From: Hibiscus mutabilis
Lineage: Eukaryota > Streptophyta > Magnoliopsida > Malvales > Malvaceae
Reading direction: 5' to 3'
NCBI GenBank assembly: GCA_019671005.1
Contig: CM033712.1
Location: forward strand, 77,822,479 to 77,886,478
DNA: 64,000 bases
Shown here: positions 37,031-48,007 of the stretch, in pieces
Position numbering within the stretch: the stretch's first letter is position 1
Layout of the letters: the number at the start of each line of letters is the position of its first letter
Position numbers and translations under genes: made by a program
Notes under the pieces: model-generated
Told to the model about the DNA's origin: nothing
The model's database searches: none
What the model saw: only the letters and a program-made list of their open reading frames with translations

Positions 37031-37180
37031 CCAACGATCAGTTGGGGCCTAATGGAATGAGGCACTAGATCAAACCTTTGATATTGGTGAATAGAACAAA
37101 TTAGGTTGAGAGAGTTGTCCTGTAATGGACCTCTACAATATCTGATCCGAATTATTCAACCAATGAGTTGATACATGGGG
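37031..37180 (+). mobile_element. SINE-like repeat, copy 3
   Basis: Same family as the 21.3- and 23.8-kb copies: GGAATGAGGCACTAGATC, then GAGAGTTGTCCTGTAATGG, TCTGATCCGAATTATTCAACC and AATGAGTTGATAC in the same order. Confidence 0.5.
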
Positions 37181-37352
37181 TTATACCAAAAAATTATAAT
37201 ATAAACATAATAAAAACACAATAAAACATAAATTAATGTGATATACCTAACATATATTATTTTCTTGAATATAGAGTTGGTACAATATTTTCTTCAAATT
37301 TTATATTTATTTGGGTTAAGATTACATCAATGTCTGTCACCGGCTCGCGTGT

Positions 37353-37507
37353 AGTGGCGGATCTAGAAATAAGCACACATAAAATCTCACAATTTTAGAG
37401 TGGACACAACTTATAAATATTTTAAAAAATCTTAAGGACTAATTCATAAAAATTAAAAAAATTAAAGTAAAATGTGTGAAGTTTAAAAAATTCAGGGTAG
37501 ACATGCT
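37353..37507. mobile_element. 155-bp insertion flanked by a 10-bp direct repeat
   Basis: GCTCGCGTGT occurs at 37343-37352 and again at 37508-37517, exactly bracketing a 155-base segment that starts AGTGGCGGATCTAGAAAT. The segment resembles small dispersed repeats near 38.9 and 40.5 kb. The flanking repeat reads as a target-site duplication. There are no inverted ends and no poly(A), so the class is uncertain. Confidence 0.45.
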
Positions 37508-37519
37508 GCTCGCGTGTTT

Positions 37520-37810
37520 CGTTTTAAAATGAGGTCGGATGTATGAAATCTTATGGCGTTTCATGTGGTTTTCTGTTTGTGTTTAGTTAATGGATCTAAT
37601 ATTGATTCGAGATTCATGCTTGTTCGATGCTTGTCAAATTGTCAAGGGTCGAATTACTTGGGAGTCTCATACTGTATATTGAGAGATGGATTGTGATGTG
37701 GAGTTTTGAACTATTTTGTAATGTTTTAATGTTTTTGTTTACTCAAGTCGTAAATTGAAGACCTTTCCCTATATTAATAAAATATATTTCTTGTCAAACA
37801 AAAAAAACAT
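37520..37810 (+). mobile_element. Possible LINE 3' end
   Basis: A T/G-rich, non-coding segment ends in TTAATAAAATATATTTC, a polyadenylation-like signal, and then an A-rich tail near 37799-37808. This is the usual look of a 5'-truncated LINE. No target-site duplication was found. Confidence 0.3.
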
Positions 37811-39140
37811 ACAAAATCTTAATTCTAATGAACTACAAAGTCGAAATTCAAAATTCTAATCATAATAGATATCCACAAATAATATATACTTATAATATTC
37901 TCCCTTGAATGTCATTGAAAATAACGAGTCCCATTAAAATCTTACTTTGAAAAATATATTTTATCTGATATGCTTTAATATTTTCTTATTTCAGCCCATT
38001 TACACATGTAGCATTATCGTCATACATTAAAATATATCTAAAAATAATTATGTTGTAGCACTTGAGTAACATTTCCATATCAACTAAGATACAGTGCTTC
38101 CGGTTTTGGAGGAAATTTTTTTTCCCCTCTACTAAATATATTACCCTAATGATTTAGTTAAAGTTTAGATGTTGGTCCACTCTTAAATCCCAATACGCAC
38201 ATATTATTTCTGATTAAGATATGATTTTACATTGAGATATGATTATATTAATTTGAAAACAGTCATATATTTTCTAGTCAAAAAGAGGAGAGGCTGCAGA
38301 CTTTTTCCAAAATAATATGAGTATTACATATTTACATTCACATTTAAAGTTTAAAAGATTTAATGATTGGGTTTTTAACCTTTCATATGTTCGGTCTTTA
38401 TATGATCTAAAGTAGTTAGTGTCAATATTATAAGAAAATGTTTAAATTATGTATTTAGTTTACGATGATAATTATAAAGATTATTGTAATCTTAAATATT
38501 TTCTCTTTTTAATAAGACTAGTTGTTTCTATTCAAATAAATTTATTTTATATAAACAGTAACTATATAAAAAATTCTATACACATATAAACAAATATAAA
38601 ACCCACTCGTGCAATATAATGGTCAAACTAAAAGATGACTTATTTTCATATCTTCCTTTTTGGTGAAAAAGGTACAAACATGGTTCCCAATTTCAATCAT
38701 AAGGTAGAAAATATATATTATTATTTAATGAGCAAAGGATATATGAGCAATTTCAGCACATATACTTTGGTCAAAATAATTTGTAAAGCAACTTAAGGAG
38801 TGGGAAATCATCCAATTAAGATTAAAGCTATGTTTATACAGAGTGTGAATCTGAATAATATATATATATATATATAAGTTAAACCATGAACTAAAGTGGA
38901 GAGGTAAAACCAGGATGGACGGATGGGGCTGGAAGGGACAATCGCTCTCTTAAAAATTTAAAATTAATATATAATTTAAAATTTTTTTAAGTAATTTTAT
39001 TGAAAATATATTTTTGCCCCCTAAAATTTTATAAGTTCACCCCTTAGAATCTTATAGGTTCGCCCCTAACATAAAGTTTCGTGTCCGTCTCTAGGTAAAA
39101 CCAACATAGAAATACCAGCTAAAATATCAATGGATAATTA
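37811..39140. other. AT-rich intergenic DNA
   Basis: No gene is seen. Contains an (AT)n run near 38857-38876. A repeat at about 38916-39100 has inverted-looking ends (GGACGGATGGGGCTGG... and ...GTCCGTCTC) and is likely a small non-autonomous element. Confidence 0.4.
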
Positions 39141-39165
39141 TTTGATACACTGGCAATGGACGCCT

Positions 39166-39275
39166 TAATTTTAGGATTTAAGGATTCAGTTTAGGATGCA
39201 GGGTTTAGGGGTTTATGTTTAGTAGTTTAGAATTTAGGAATTTAGTGATTGTGAATAGAAGGTAGAGTTTAGGGT
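39166..39275 (+). repeat. Degenerate telomere-like repeat tract
   Basis: Contains GCAGGGTTTAGGGGTTTATG and related TTTAGGG-type words. The adjoining sequence (39297-39368) matches 50755-50830, so the tract may belong to a larger repeat. Confidence 0.55.
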
Positions 39276-39670
39276 TAGAATTTATTAAACTTATTTTTTA
39301 ATGATCTAAAGGTAATTTATAAGTTAGTATCTGTTCATACATATTCTTAACTCTTTGACAATGCATATACACATTCTGGTCAAAGCAAATTGAACCCGCG
39401 TATCTTAAGATAAATATCACCTGATACTTGTTAAGTTCATGAAACGATTTTATTGTGTATTATTTTCAAATAATTAGTTAATTAAAAACATTTTTATTGA
39501 AACGATCACTTTATTTATTGAAATCAATTTTGTCAAGCTAATTATTAGACGTAGATACGTGTATGTAAATACTGGTATTAGTATATATATTCTTGTAACC
39601 TAAAATCATACCAACTCTTTATTTTAAAATACAAATGCTAACTACTCCTCCATTTTTGTATCGCATTTAG

Positions 39671-39933
39671 AAGAAATTATATCATGGGTCATTCCCGCCA
39701 CGTCATTCATGGGACCAACGAATAAAAATTACTCATTTTATTATTTTTTCATGTTATATTTTTATCAAATAAATCTTTACTTGATAAAAATTATTTTTAA
39801 GATTGATTTACAGTAAATATGAGTGAAGATTCACTTGATAAAAATATGACATGAAAAAAATAATGAGATAAATGATTTTTATTAGTTGGTCTCATAAATG
39901 ACGTGGCAAAAATGACCCATAATATAATTTCTC
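39671..39933. mobile_element. Foldback MITE with 9-bp target-site duplication
   Basis: Ends AAGAAATTATATCATGGGTC and GACCCATAATATAATTTCTC are inverted repeats that extend about 110 bases inward (CCGCCACGTCATTCATGGGACC against TGCCACGTCATTTATGAGACC). The flanking CGCATTTAG is present at 39662-39670 and 39934-39942. A 9-bp duplication fits a Mutator-type MITE. Confidence 0.8.
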
Positions 39934-39942
39934 CGCATTTAG

Positions 39943-41545
39943 CATACTGCGGCCCCTTGGTGTCATCCCCTTCCCGACTGCAGCAGGAGCAGCCGGTCAC
40001 TTAGACTGTCGTCCGCCTGCTCCTGTAGGCATCACTCGTTTGGCCATTTCCTTCCATGGTTTGTTTGTTTCCTCTTCTGTCTTCACATAACCCGACATTG
40101 ATATCGTGGAAATGGAAGTCTGATGACTATGGAATTGTCTTTATACTTGGTTTATTCTTTGGTTATTTCTGATTTGAGCTTATTGTATTCGTGTCTTTTT
40201 GTTGTCGATTGCCTTCGGCATACACTGGATTTTGGACAGGCGCGATAAGAATGACCGCACAGGGCTCTCGAGAGATAAGTCTTAATAATAAAAAATTTAA
40301 GTTAAATAGTTATAAAAAAATAATAAATTTATATATATAATTATGTGTGTATATATAATAATTATCTAAAACTTTAAACATGCAAAAAGAATGACACATT
40401 TTAAGTAAAAATGTTTGATTTTTAGATGTTTATAAATTAATTTTTTTATTGCTCAAAAGGATAATATAATAATATTTTTTCTATTAAGATAATTTTTGGA
40501 AAAAAAAATTTATATCTCTTACCAATTATAAATTAATGGCCGCATTTTAAAAATTGCACAGGATTCTCAAAATCTTTGAACCGCCTCTGTCGGCATGGTT
40601 CGAGGATTTCCCATAATCTATCTTGAATAAAAATATTTTGTCCTTTTTTAGTGTTTTTATGTATGCTCTAACACTAAAAATTAAGCTCTAAAAACCAAAT
40701 CATAATCTTAAACCTTAAACATAATTTTTTTTGTGTGTGTTGGGATATATATATATAACTAAAAGAGAGGATTTCTATTTGCCTCTCCCTTCATGCTTGT
40801 AAAGGTTTCGTTTCAATGAAATCCATAGTTTTAAACTTTAAAAATTATTTTCATTTTAAATTTATATAGATATGAATCATATGATTATCAAATGAATAAG
40901 TTTTACTTTCTCGTCATTAATAAAATTTGAAGAAAAAAAATCAGATTTAGTTTTTAAGAAAACCTCTAAAGTATGTCATTTTTTAATTTCAGGTATTTAA
41001 AAAATCATAAAAAGTAAGTACTTAACATTATTATTTTTCTTTCCCACCCGTTAAATTCATCCATAAGAATGACGCGGCAATCTCAAGAAAGACCACGTAC
41101 AAAGCCTGGAAGTGTAATGTGACAAAATTTAAAAAAAAATGTAAACAAAATCTCAAAAGAAAATTAAAAATGTGAAGTTTTAAAATATAAAGTTTTAATT
41201 TTTAAAATATTTTTAGAACTATTACGTTTTTAAAATAAAAAAATTCAAACTATGGTTAAAATAGGAAATATATTTCAAAAGTATCAGATGTGTTTTTCTT
41301 TCCCCCTTTATCAAAAAATACGGTTTTTTAAAATGTATTTGAAGGTATACTTGAAGGGAATATCTTTATATTAAGTCTTATAATTGTATATTTTAACTTA
41401 AATGAAAAAGATATATAATATTTACATTTATTTAAATTTAAATTATTCATATGGATTCATGTTGATCAAGTATTTAGCAATTAATTGAAACATAATCTGG
41501 GAATTGAAATCATGAAGAGGTGGTGATGTAAGAACAAAATTTTAG
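39943..41545. other. Intergenic DNA upstream of the ERF gene
   Basis: No gene is seen. A locally GC-richer patch at 39943-40100 (CTGCAGCAGGAGCAGCCGG) is unlike its surroundings and may be an old retroposed or captured piece. The rest is AT-rich. Confidence 0.35.
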
Positions 41546-41546
41546 C

Positions 41547-41586
41547 TTGACCAGGCCGCCAGGCCCCACGTATAGTTCCTTTGACT
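41547..41586 (+). promoter_or_regulatory. W-box and GCC-box-like cluster upstream of the ERF gene
   Basis: TTGACC at 41547-41552, GCCGCC at 41555-41560 and TTGACT at 41581-41586 lie 150-190 bases before the TATA box. WRKY factors bind TTGAC[C/T] and ERFs bind GCCGCC, so defence or ethylene input is plausible. Function is inferred from motif and position only. Confidence 0.4.
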
Positions 41587-41738
41587 CATTAACCTCCACT
41601 AACGACCAAAATAATGATGTTTGACGCTTTTAGATTCTTCGTGTATTTTTACCCTCTTTTTTTCTTTCTTTTTTTTTGTGATAATAAAAAAGATAAATAT
41701 TTGAATAACTTATCCCTTTCCCTCCCTCCCTTTGTCTC

Positions 41739-41746
41739 TATAAATA
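41739..41746 (+). promoter_or_regulatory. TATA box of the ERF1-like gene
   Basis: TATAAATA sits after a C/T-rich stretch, 95 bases before the ATG at 41834. This is good plant core-promoter geometry. Confidence 0.7.
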
Positions 41747-41833
41747 CCCCAAAACTTCAAATTTCATTCCAGTTCCTACGACCAAACAGAGCTTGTTCAA
41801 AGATCAAAATATTTTACTTTGATTTTCCCAGAC

Positions 41834-42526
41834 ATGGATTCTTCATATTTTCATTACCCAAATCTCCATTTCTCCTCTGATTCATCTTCTTCCTATGTTT
41901 CCCAAGAAAAATTTTCCCCAGATTCTTCTTTCAGTTACCTCCATAACCAGGCTCTTCCTTTCAATGAAAATGATTCCCAGGAAATGCTTCTTCTCGGAGT
42001 TCTGAACCAAGCCCCGGAAAACTCCTTTGATACCACATCGGCCAATAGTTCGAGAGACGATCACGAAGTGAACTCCACGGCCGTTGTCGAAGAGGAGACG
42101 ACGGCAAAGGAAGTTTCTTATCGAGGCGTTCGGAAGAGGCCGTGGGGGAAATACGCTGCCGAGATCAGAGATTCGACGAGGAATGGCGTTAGAGTTTGGC
42201 TTGGAACTTTTGACACTGCGGAATCCGCAGCTTTAGCCTACGACCAAGCTGCATTGGCAATGCGAGGTCCAATGGCGGTTCTCAATTTTCCGATGGATAA
42301 AGTTTATGAATCGCTTCAAGAAATGGACTATGGGTTTGAAGAGGGTTATTCGCCGGTGTTGACGATGAAGAAGAGATACTCCATGAAAACGAAACTAGCA
42401 GGCAACAAGAAAACGATGAAGAAAAATGAGGACGAGAATGAGAATGTACTGGTGTTGGAGGATTTAGGAGCTGATTATTTGGAAGAACTTTTAAGTTTAT
42501 CTGAAACTGCAACTCCTTATTGGTGA
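41834..42526 (+). CDS. ERF1: AP2/ERF transcription factor, ERF1-like (group IX)
   Basis: An intronless frame of 230 residues. The start is the ATG at 41834 (MDSSYFHYPNL); the open frame extends five codons upstream but only through a TTG. The N-terminus is Ser/Phe-rich and contains LPFNENDSQEMLLLG, shared with Arabidopsis ERF1. One AP2/ERF domain (about residues 95-153) runs from YRGVRKRPWGKYAAEIRD through RVWLGTFDTAESAALAYDQ to AMRGPMAVLNFP, with the ERF-type Ala and Asp residues. A basic segment follows (MKKRYSMKTKLAGNKK). The C-terminus has the acidic EDLL-type activation motif EDLGADYLEELLSL of group IX members. Such factors act downstream of EIN3 and jasmonate signals and bind GCC boxes of defence genes. 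The exact orthologue (ERF1, ERF15 or ERF92-type) is not certain. Confidence 0.93.
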   Translation: MDSSYFHYPNLHFSSDSSSSYVSQEKFSPDSSFSYLHNQALPFNENDSQEMLLLGVLNQAPENSFDTTSANSSRDDHEVNSTAVVEEETTAKEVSYRGVRKRPWGKYAAEIRDSTRNGVRVWLGTFDTAESAALAYDQAALAMRGPMAVLNFPMDKVYESLQEMDYGFEEGYSPVLTMKKRYSMKTKLAGNKKTMKKNEDENENVLVLEDLGADYLEELLSLSETATPYW

Positions 42527-42734
42527 ATAATTAAAAAACATCAACTTTTTGTTGGCTATTGTCTATTTAAATTTGTATATCTCAACGATAATATTTAGAT
42601 AATTTTAATCAACGTCATAAATTGTAAACTAGTTAGATTTTCCGTTTATAATACTTCTCTAAATGCACTCTATAAGCACTTGTCTAATATTTCCCCTTTT
42701 AATTTTATGTTTCATCAACTTATAATTTGAACTT
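42527..42734. other. 3' flank of the ERF gene
   Basis: Presumed 3' UTR and AT-rich DNA. Confidence 0.4.
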
Positions 42735-42930
42735 AGAGTTTTTCTTGGTTTAACTACCGATATTTAATTTATTGATTGACTAATCCGGATCGGGTATTAC
42801 AGAGACTCATTATAAGGACTCTCGCAATTCAATTTTCTCCATTCACAACGTCATAACTCAAAACCCTGATATTGCTTAAGAAATCTAGTGCTTTATCCCA
42901 CCAGATCAACTGGTTGTTGGTAACTTAAAG
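42735..42930 (-). mobile_element. SINE-like repeat, copy 4
   Basis: On the - strand the order is CTGGTGGGATAAAGCACTAG, then GGAGAAAATTGAATTGCGAG, TAATGAGTCTCTGTAATACC, CGATCCGGATTAGTC and AAATATCGGTAGTTA. It is the clearest member of the family. Confidence 0.55.
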
Positions 42931-43252
42931 TTAATACTTAATTTCGCATTAATATGTAAAAATCATAATATCCCCATGCAATTTGCATACAATTTAAAAA
43001 ATACTTATTTTTTTAAATAGTTAATGCATTGTTTTTATTTAATTTAAAAGTTTTTTTGTTTGATTAGGATATTTTATTAAGAAGGCAGACTAAATAAACC
43101 TGCAAAAATTAAGGACTAATTTCATTAATTTTAAAAGTTATTATATTTTTATTAATATCATAATTATTAGAACTTTAATTAATTTCTCCTTTGACAATAC
43201 ATAAAAGGACAATTTGGCAACAATTTAGAATTTATTGAAATCTATTTGAAGT
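42931..43252. other. AT-rich intergenic DNA
   Basis: No gene or element end is seen. Confidence 0.35.
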
Positions 43253-44277
43253 AGCTAAGGACAAAAAGGCGAAAGATTTAGCTGTCGGATAATGAGGTTT
43301 AATCCTAATGTTTAATGGTAGTCTAATATCAAATTGGTGCTTCAATTTGGAAGTGTCTGTCATGGAAGTATGAAAGTGACGTGTGTAGTTGTGGTAGTTG
43401 ATTATTTTGTTGTTCTGCGGAATTTGATCTGACGGTAAGTTCCTTACGGTACTGAAGATTTAGGGTGGTTGCGTGTATGTTCCTGCTATATTACAAACAG
43501 TCATGGTATTGGCTATGCGAGATCTGTGATTTTTAGTTTACGGTTCTCTTGTGGCTTTCGGTTGGATTGTGTGTAATGTAGTTCGGTGTGAGTGAGTGGG
43601 ATTGAGATTAATCTTCTTGGGGCAGTTTGATTACTTTGGACGAGGTGAGATCTCCATGTTTTTTGCTTTGAGAGGAATCTTTGGGTGGCTGCTGTTTTGG
43701 ATTCAGTTTTCTTGCACCCTTCTCGTTGTTGTGCTATTTTTGGCTTTTGGAGATTGGCATTGTACAGGCGGTGATGGTTTATTCGAGGTGTGAGGCTATG
43801 AAGTTGGGGTGGTCTTTTATTGTTGAGTTGACAGGATTGTTGTGCTTTTTATGTATTACGCAGATCCCACTTGTTCCTAAAGGGTGCTTTGGTTGGTGGC
43901 AAATTGTTGATAGTTATCACTTCTTTTAGTCCTATTTGTTGTTTTTGTTTGGGGTGTCTATCAGGAATTGCTTGTAATCGATCTTGGTGTTGGAAGAGTA
44001 TTAATTTTATTAGGTGTTCGTAGTGGTGTTTTCTTAGGTCGTGTTGTTTTTGGCTGCTCATCGATATTTGAATTTTGTTGATTGGTCTTTGAGGCGAGTT
44101 GGATTTGGTATGTTATTTGTATTTACCTAGTTGTGTTTACTTTTTTCTTCAATTTAAGTTTATAGAGGTTTTTAACGAGACACACAACTATGTATTGAGG
44201 GTCTGTAAGCTTTCTTATTTATAATAAACTAATTTTTGCTGAGCAAAAAAAAAAAAAAAGCTAAGGACAAAAAAGGC
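43253..44277 (+). mobile_element. 5'-truncated non-LTR retroelement (LINE-like) with target-site duplication
   Basis: AGCTAAGGACAAAAAGGC at 43253-43270 is repeated, with one extra A, at 44259-44277. The insert between them (43271-44258) ends in an uninterrupted A-run of about 15. A long variable TSD plus poly(A) is the signature of target-primed reverse transcription. The insert is T/G-rich with no reverse-transcriptase frame, so it is a 3' fragment of a LINE or a retroposed non-coding transcript. Confidence 0.8.
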
Positions 44278-46104
44278 AGCGCCATTTATATGATTTTCTC
44301 ACTTTCTAACTGTCTTTCAATGGACGGTGGGGTGCTATGCTGCCAATGCTGAATAAATGAATGGATATACATTAATTATTTGATAAATTGTTATTCAAAA
44401 ATTTTATTTGATAAATTGATATTATTTTTTAACTCATCATGATATATATTTTTATGAATATTCATTGACAATGTATAGCCATTTTTTATAATTATCGGTA
44501 TTTATTTCATTAACTGATTAATTCAAATCGAATATTATAAAGATTTATTTAAAACATACTGTTGTGTTTTACTCTCACTTGTGAAATTAAAAACTCCACT
44601 CCAAGCATGAAATAGCAATTTTGTTGTTTCCATTTTGTTTGATTTTTCTAACTACTGTTTTCTTATTTCCTTGTGCACTAATATTTCAAAAATCTGTTTT
44701 TCTTTCTTGAATTATTATTCTATGCACTCACAGTGTATACATTCTACGAACCGTCGATAAATTATATGATGACACATCATAATAATGACCTAAAATTAAA
44801 TTTATTAAATTTAATTTTAACGACGTGTAATTATCTTGTTTACCAACAATATATAAAATTATTCGTTGTCGGTACATCAAATACAATTTTTATAGTATAA
44901 CGTTGCTTCATGTTCCATATAGATTCACTTAAAGCCAAAATGTTTCGGACATTTGATGTTTTAAGTTCTTTCTGTGGTAAAACAGCTAGGTTGCCTTAAA
45001 GAATTTTGCTCCAAAACACCACACTAACAAGTTTCTCCAATTACCATCACCTGTTCTTTCTCATAAGTTTGTACCTAATTAATCTTATATTCTGTATAAT
45101 AAGATTAAAAAAAGACAATTATGGTAGTTCCAATTGCTGAATTTGGTCTGTTTAATCAAGAATAATCCTTGCTAATAATTTGGTCCATATTGAATTTTCT
45201 AGATGAATCACGAACGACAAGACAATTTAACTAAATAACTAACCATATTTATTACAACAAAAACAACTTAATTCAAATCGAGGAAAACTGGAAATTAGTG
45301 TTGAATCAGGAATAATTTAGAAAATTATTACCATCAAGTCTTTCAAACAAAAAAAATTGGAAAACACTCGAAGCAAATCCTAGACTAAAACATTCTTCCT
45401 CTTCCTCTTCCTCTTCCTCTTCTTATTTTAGTAAACATTAATAATCTACCGAACTACTTTGTAAACTATATCGAGCAATTATAGTAGTTTGACTAGGTTA
45501 TTCAATAACATTGACTCCAATTTTCTTATGGGTTTTAAGTTTCTAAACAGAGACGGAGCTAGAATCAAATATTAAGAAGGGCAAATATCTTATTTTACTA
45601 TTATTTAAATTAAAAGGGACTTCAAATACAATTATACCAAAAAATTTGGTAAACATTAATAATCTATCGAACTAGTAATATATAACGATCAATTATAGTA
45701 GTTTTACTCGGTCTTTCAATAATATTGACTCAATTTCTCTTCTGGATTTCAAGTTTCAGAAGCCTTGTTAAAACACGTGGCCCTTGTTTTCCAGGTAATT
45801 TATAGTGCCTTTTGAATTAAAATCCATGGTTGAGGTTCCTCTTTTTTTTCGTTCTTCATAGCCATAATTTTTTTCATTCAAAATTGGCCAATATTGTACG
45901 GTCCAACCTATTAGAAACAACCTATGCTCCATAGATTCAAAGTGTTCTAGTTGAGTATGCTCTACTTTCCTCCTTTGACTGTATGATTTATTATGTTCCT
46001 TCAAATTTAAAGACGAAATCTGATATATTTTTAAACAAATTAATCATTGAAATTCTAGTATTTTTTTGTTTCTCAAAGTGTCCACTAGAACGAGCCCAAT
46101 AACT
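44278..46104. other. AT-rich intergenic DNA with repeat fragments
   Basis: No gene is seen. About 44455-44560 is the 3' half of the SINE-like family on the - strand. A (CTTCCT)n microsatellite lies at 45394-45425. Confidence 0.45.
45394..45425. repeat. (CTTCCT)n microsatellite
   Basis: About five units of CTTCCT in tandem. Confidence 0.85.
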
Positions 46105-46253
46105 AATACTTTCGCGTTCTGTTGGCCTATATAGGGGGCAGACGCTAGCCACAAGTTTTTAAACTGCTTCATTCCCAGGGCGAAAATTGAACCCTCGACC
46201 ACTAGTTAAGATAGGAGATATCAGTACCATCTCACCTAAGCGACATGGTTTGT
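46105..46253 (-). mobile_element. tRNA-derived SINE, second family
   Basis: On the - strand the head reads CGCTTAGGTGAGATGGTACT (A-box-like), then GGTCGAGGGTTCAATTTTCG (B-box-like). A non-tRNA body follows with GAAGCAGTTTAAAAACTTGT and TCTGCCCCCTATATAGG. This arrangement is typical of plant SINEs. Confidence 0.55.
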
Positions 46254-48004
46254 AATTCTAGCATTTGTTTCTGCATGGATATTCAAACTCTTTATTTTTA
46301 TAAAAGTATTTGTTTATGCATTTGGTGAAATATACATGTGACAAACATTATATTGTATATATTTATATAAGATAAATTCTCGACTAACATTTATTTTTTA
46401 ATCTGAAAATAAATTGGTTAGAAATTGTTTTCTTTGTGTAACTTTTTTAAAATCCTACAACTTTGAATGTACGTTAGAGGTTCAAACAAGCATTGTTATA
46501 GTTTGATTTTTCTTGTTTCAGCTTTTAACAAAAGGAAAAAGAATAAAGAGAGTAATTGATAATCAATTATTATTGAATGGAGGTGCTAATTAATTGCAGA
46601 ATTGGTCTGTTGAAACAGTCTAATTCCGTCCATTATGCCCATATGGGCTGTAGCAAAGGATGCCGACACTTCTTAATTTCGGATGCTTCTATAAATATCA
46701 ACCGCCTATGTATAGAATAATAGAAAAAAAAATTGATACGCATATCGTGTAAACTTTAATTTACATGTACATTTTATTTTAGGAGTTAGAGTTTTAGGTT
46801 GTAGGCTTAGAATTTAAGGTTTAAGGTTTAGAGTTTAGGGTTTATATTTTAAAGATTAGGGTTCAGAGTTTAAGTTTTGAGTTTTATAGTGTAAATATGC
46901 ATGCTTATGCTTATGTATTAAAATTTTATCCATATTAATAAAAAAGAATGTATGAATTGAAATTTAGTTGATCGTATTTTCTGTTTTCTATTTTATTTAC
47001 AATTTGTCTTCCCCATTTTAAAACAAAAATATGATTATAATAAAAATAGAAATCATGCATCCCATTGTTTGACGACTAAAAAGCCAGATCGAATTTTTCT
47101 TCTCCAAATAAAATGTGCATCATTAGTATTATTTTGGTTGCAAATAAAATTCATGTTGTTCACTTCTTCTTCTTCTGGTACTTAAATCCTCAAAGGAGAT
47201 GATATTTAAGCTCTTAATTAACTTTAATCTCTTGCTTTTGACCAAATTATGTTTTGTGATTTGTGAACTTTTCCAACTTCTCAAGACTTTCAAATCTCCA
47301 CAGTGTTTACTTGACCACCTCAAGGCGACAAACGCCTCCATATCTTCCATTTATTTTATTTTTACTTGTATTCATATTAAAACCACCCCACTCTCATGGC
47401 TCCACATTATAAAATTCATTTCTTGACCAACTTTTGGAAGCATGACTCGATGCATTCCATTCGCTTGCTCTCTATATTTTTGTTTATAAAATTATTTGCA
47501 ACAAATTTAATATTTCTTATATAATGTTTAGACTATTCAGATTTATCACGTCTTTAAATTAAAGATATCAAAAATTTTAATATTTTTTATCACATGTTCT
47601 CATGTATGTTGCACCTATAATAATATCAACCGAATTAAATTTATTTGACGACAAATTTAATGATTTTAAACAAGGATAATAAAATTATAATACGATAAAA
47701 AAAATGAATGAATGGTAAGGCACATTATATTCTCAAATAGAGAATTCATATTCAATTGTGAAGATAACTTTGTTGAAAAAAATAATTACGAATTTTGAGC
47801 ATAAACCGTAACACAAACACAAAAAATAAAATAGACATAATATAAATTATCAATTTATCTAAATTTATATATAAATATAATTATGATGTGTGCAGTAGCT
47901 AAACTTAGACGAAAAAGTAATTTGGAACACACATCTTCAATTAAATAAAATTTTTCACATGTCCGTTTGATTGAGCCTATAAAACCAAATTGCATTATTA
48001 ATTT
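46254..48004. other. AT-rich intergenic DNA
   Basis: No gene is seen apart from the telomere-like tract listed separately. Short frames near 47129-47426 have no domain. Confidence 0.4.
46781..46885 (+). repeat. Degenerate telomere-like repeat tract
   Basis: TTTAAGGTTTAGAGTTTAGGG-type words between GATACGCATATCGTGTAAAC and TAGTGTAAATATGCATGC. The flanks resemble those of the 19.5- and 31.7-kb tracts. Confidence 0.55.
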
Positions 48005-48007
48005 TAC

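Noticed and set aside
41819..41833. Five-codon N-terminal extension of the ERF frame
   Set aside because: It begins at TTG; the ATG at 41834 gives the family-like start.
43596..43929. Two overlapping hydrophobic frames in the LINE-like insert
   Set aside because: T-rich non-coding DNA translates as hydrophobic sequence; no reverse transcriptase or other motif.
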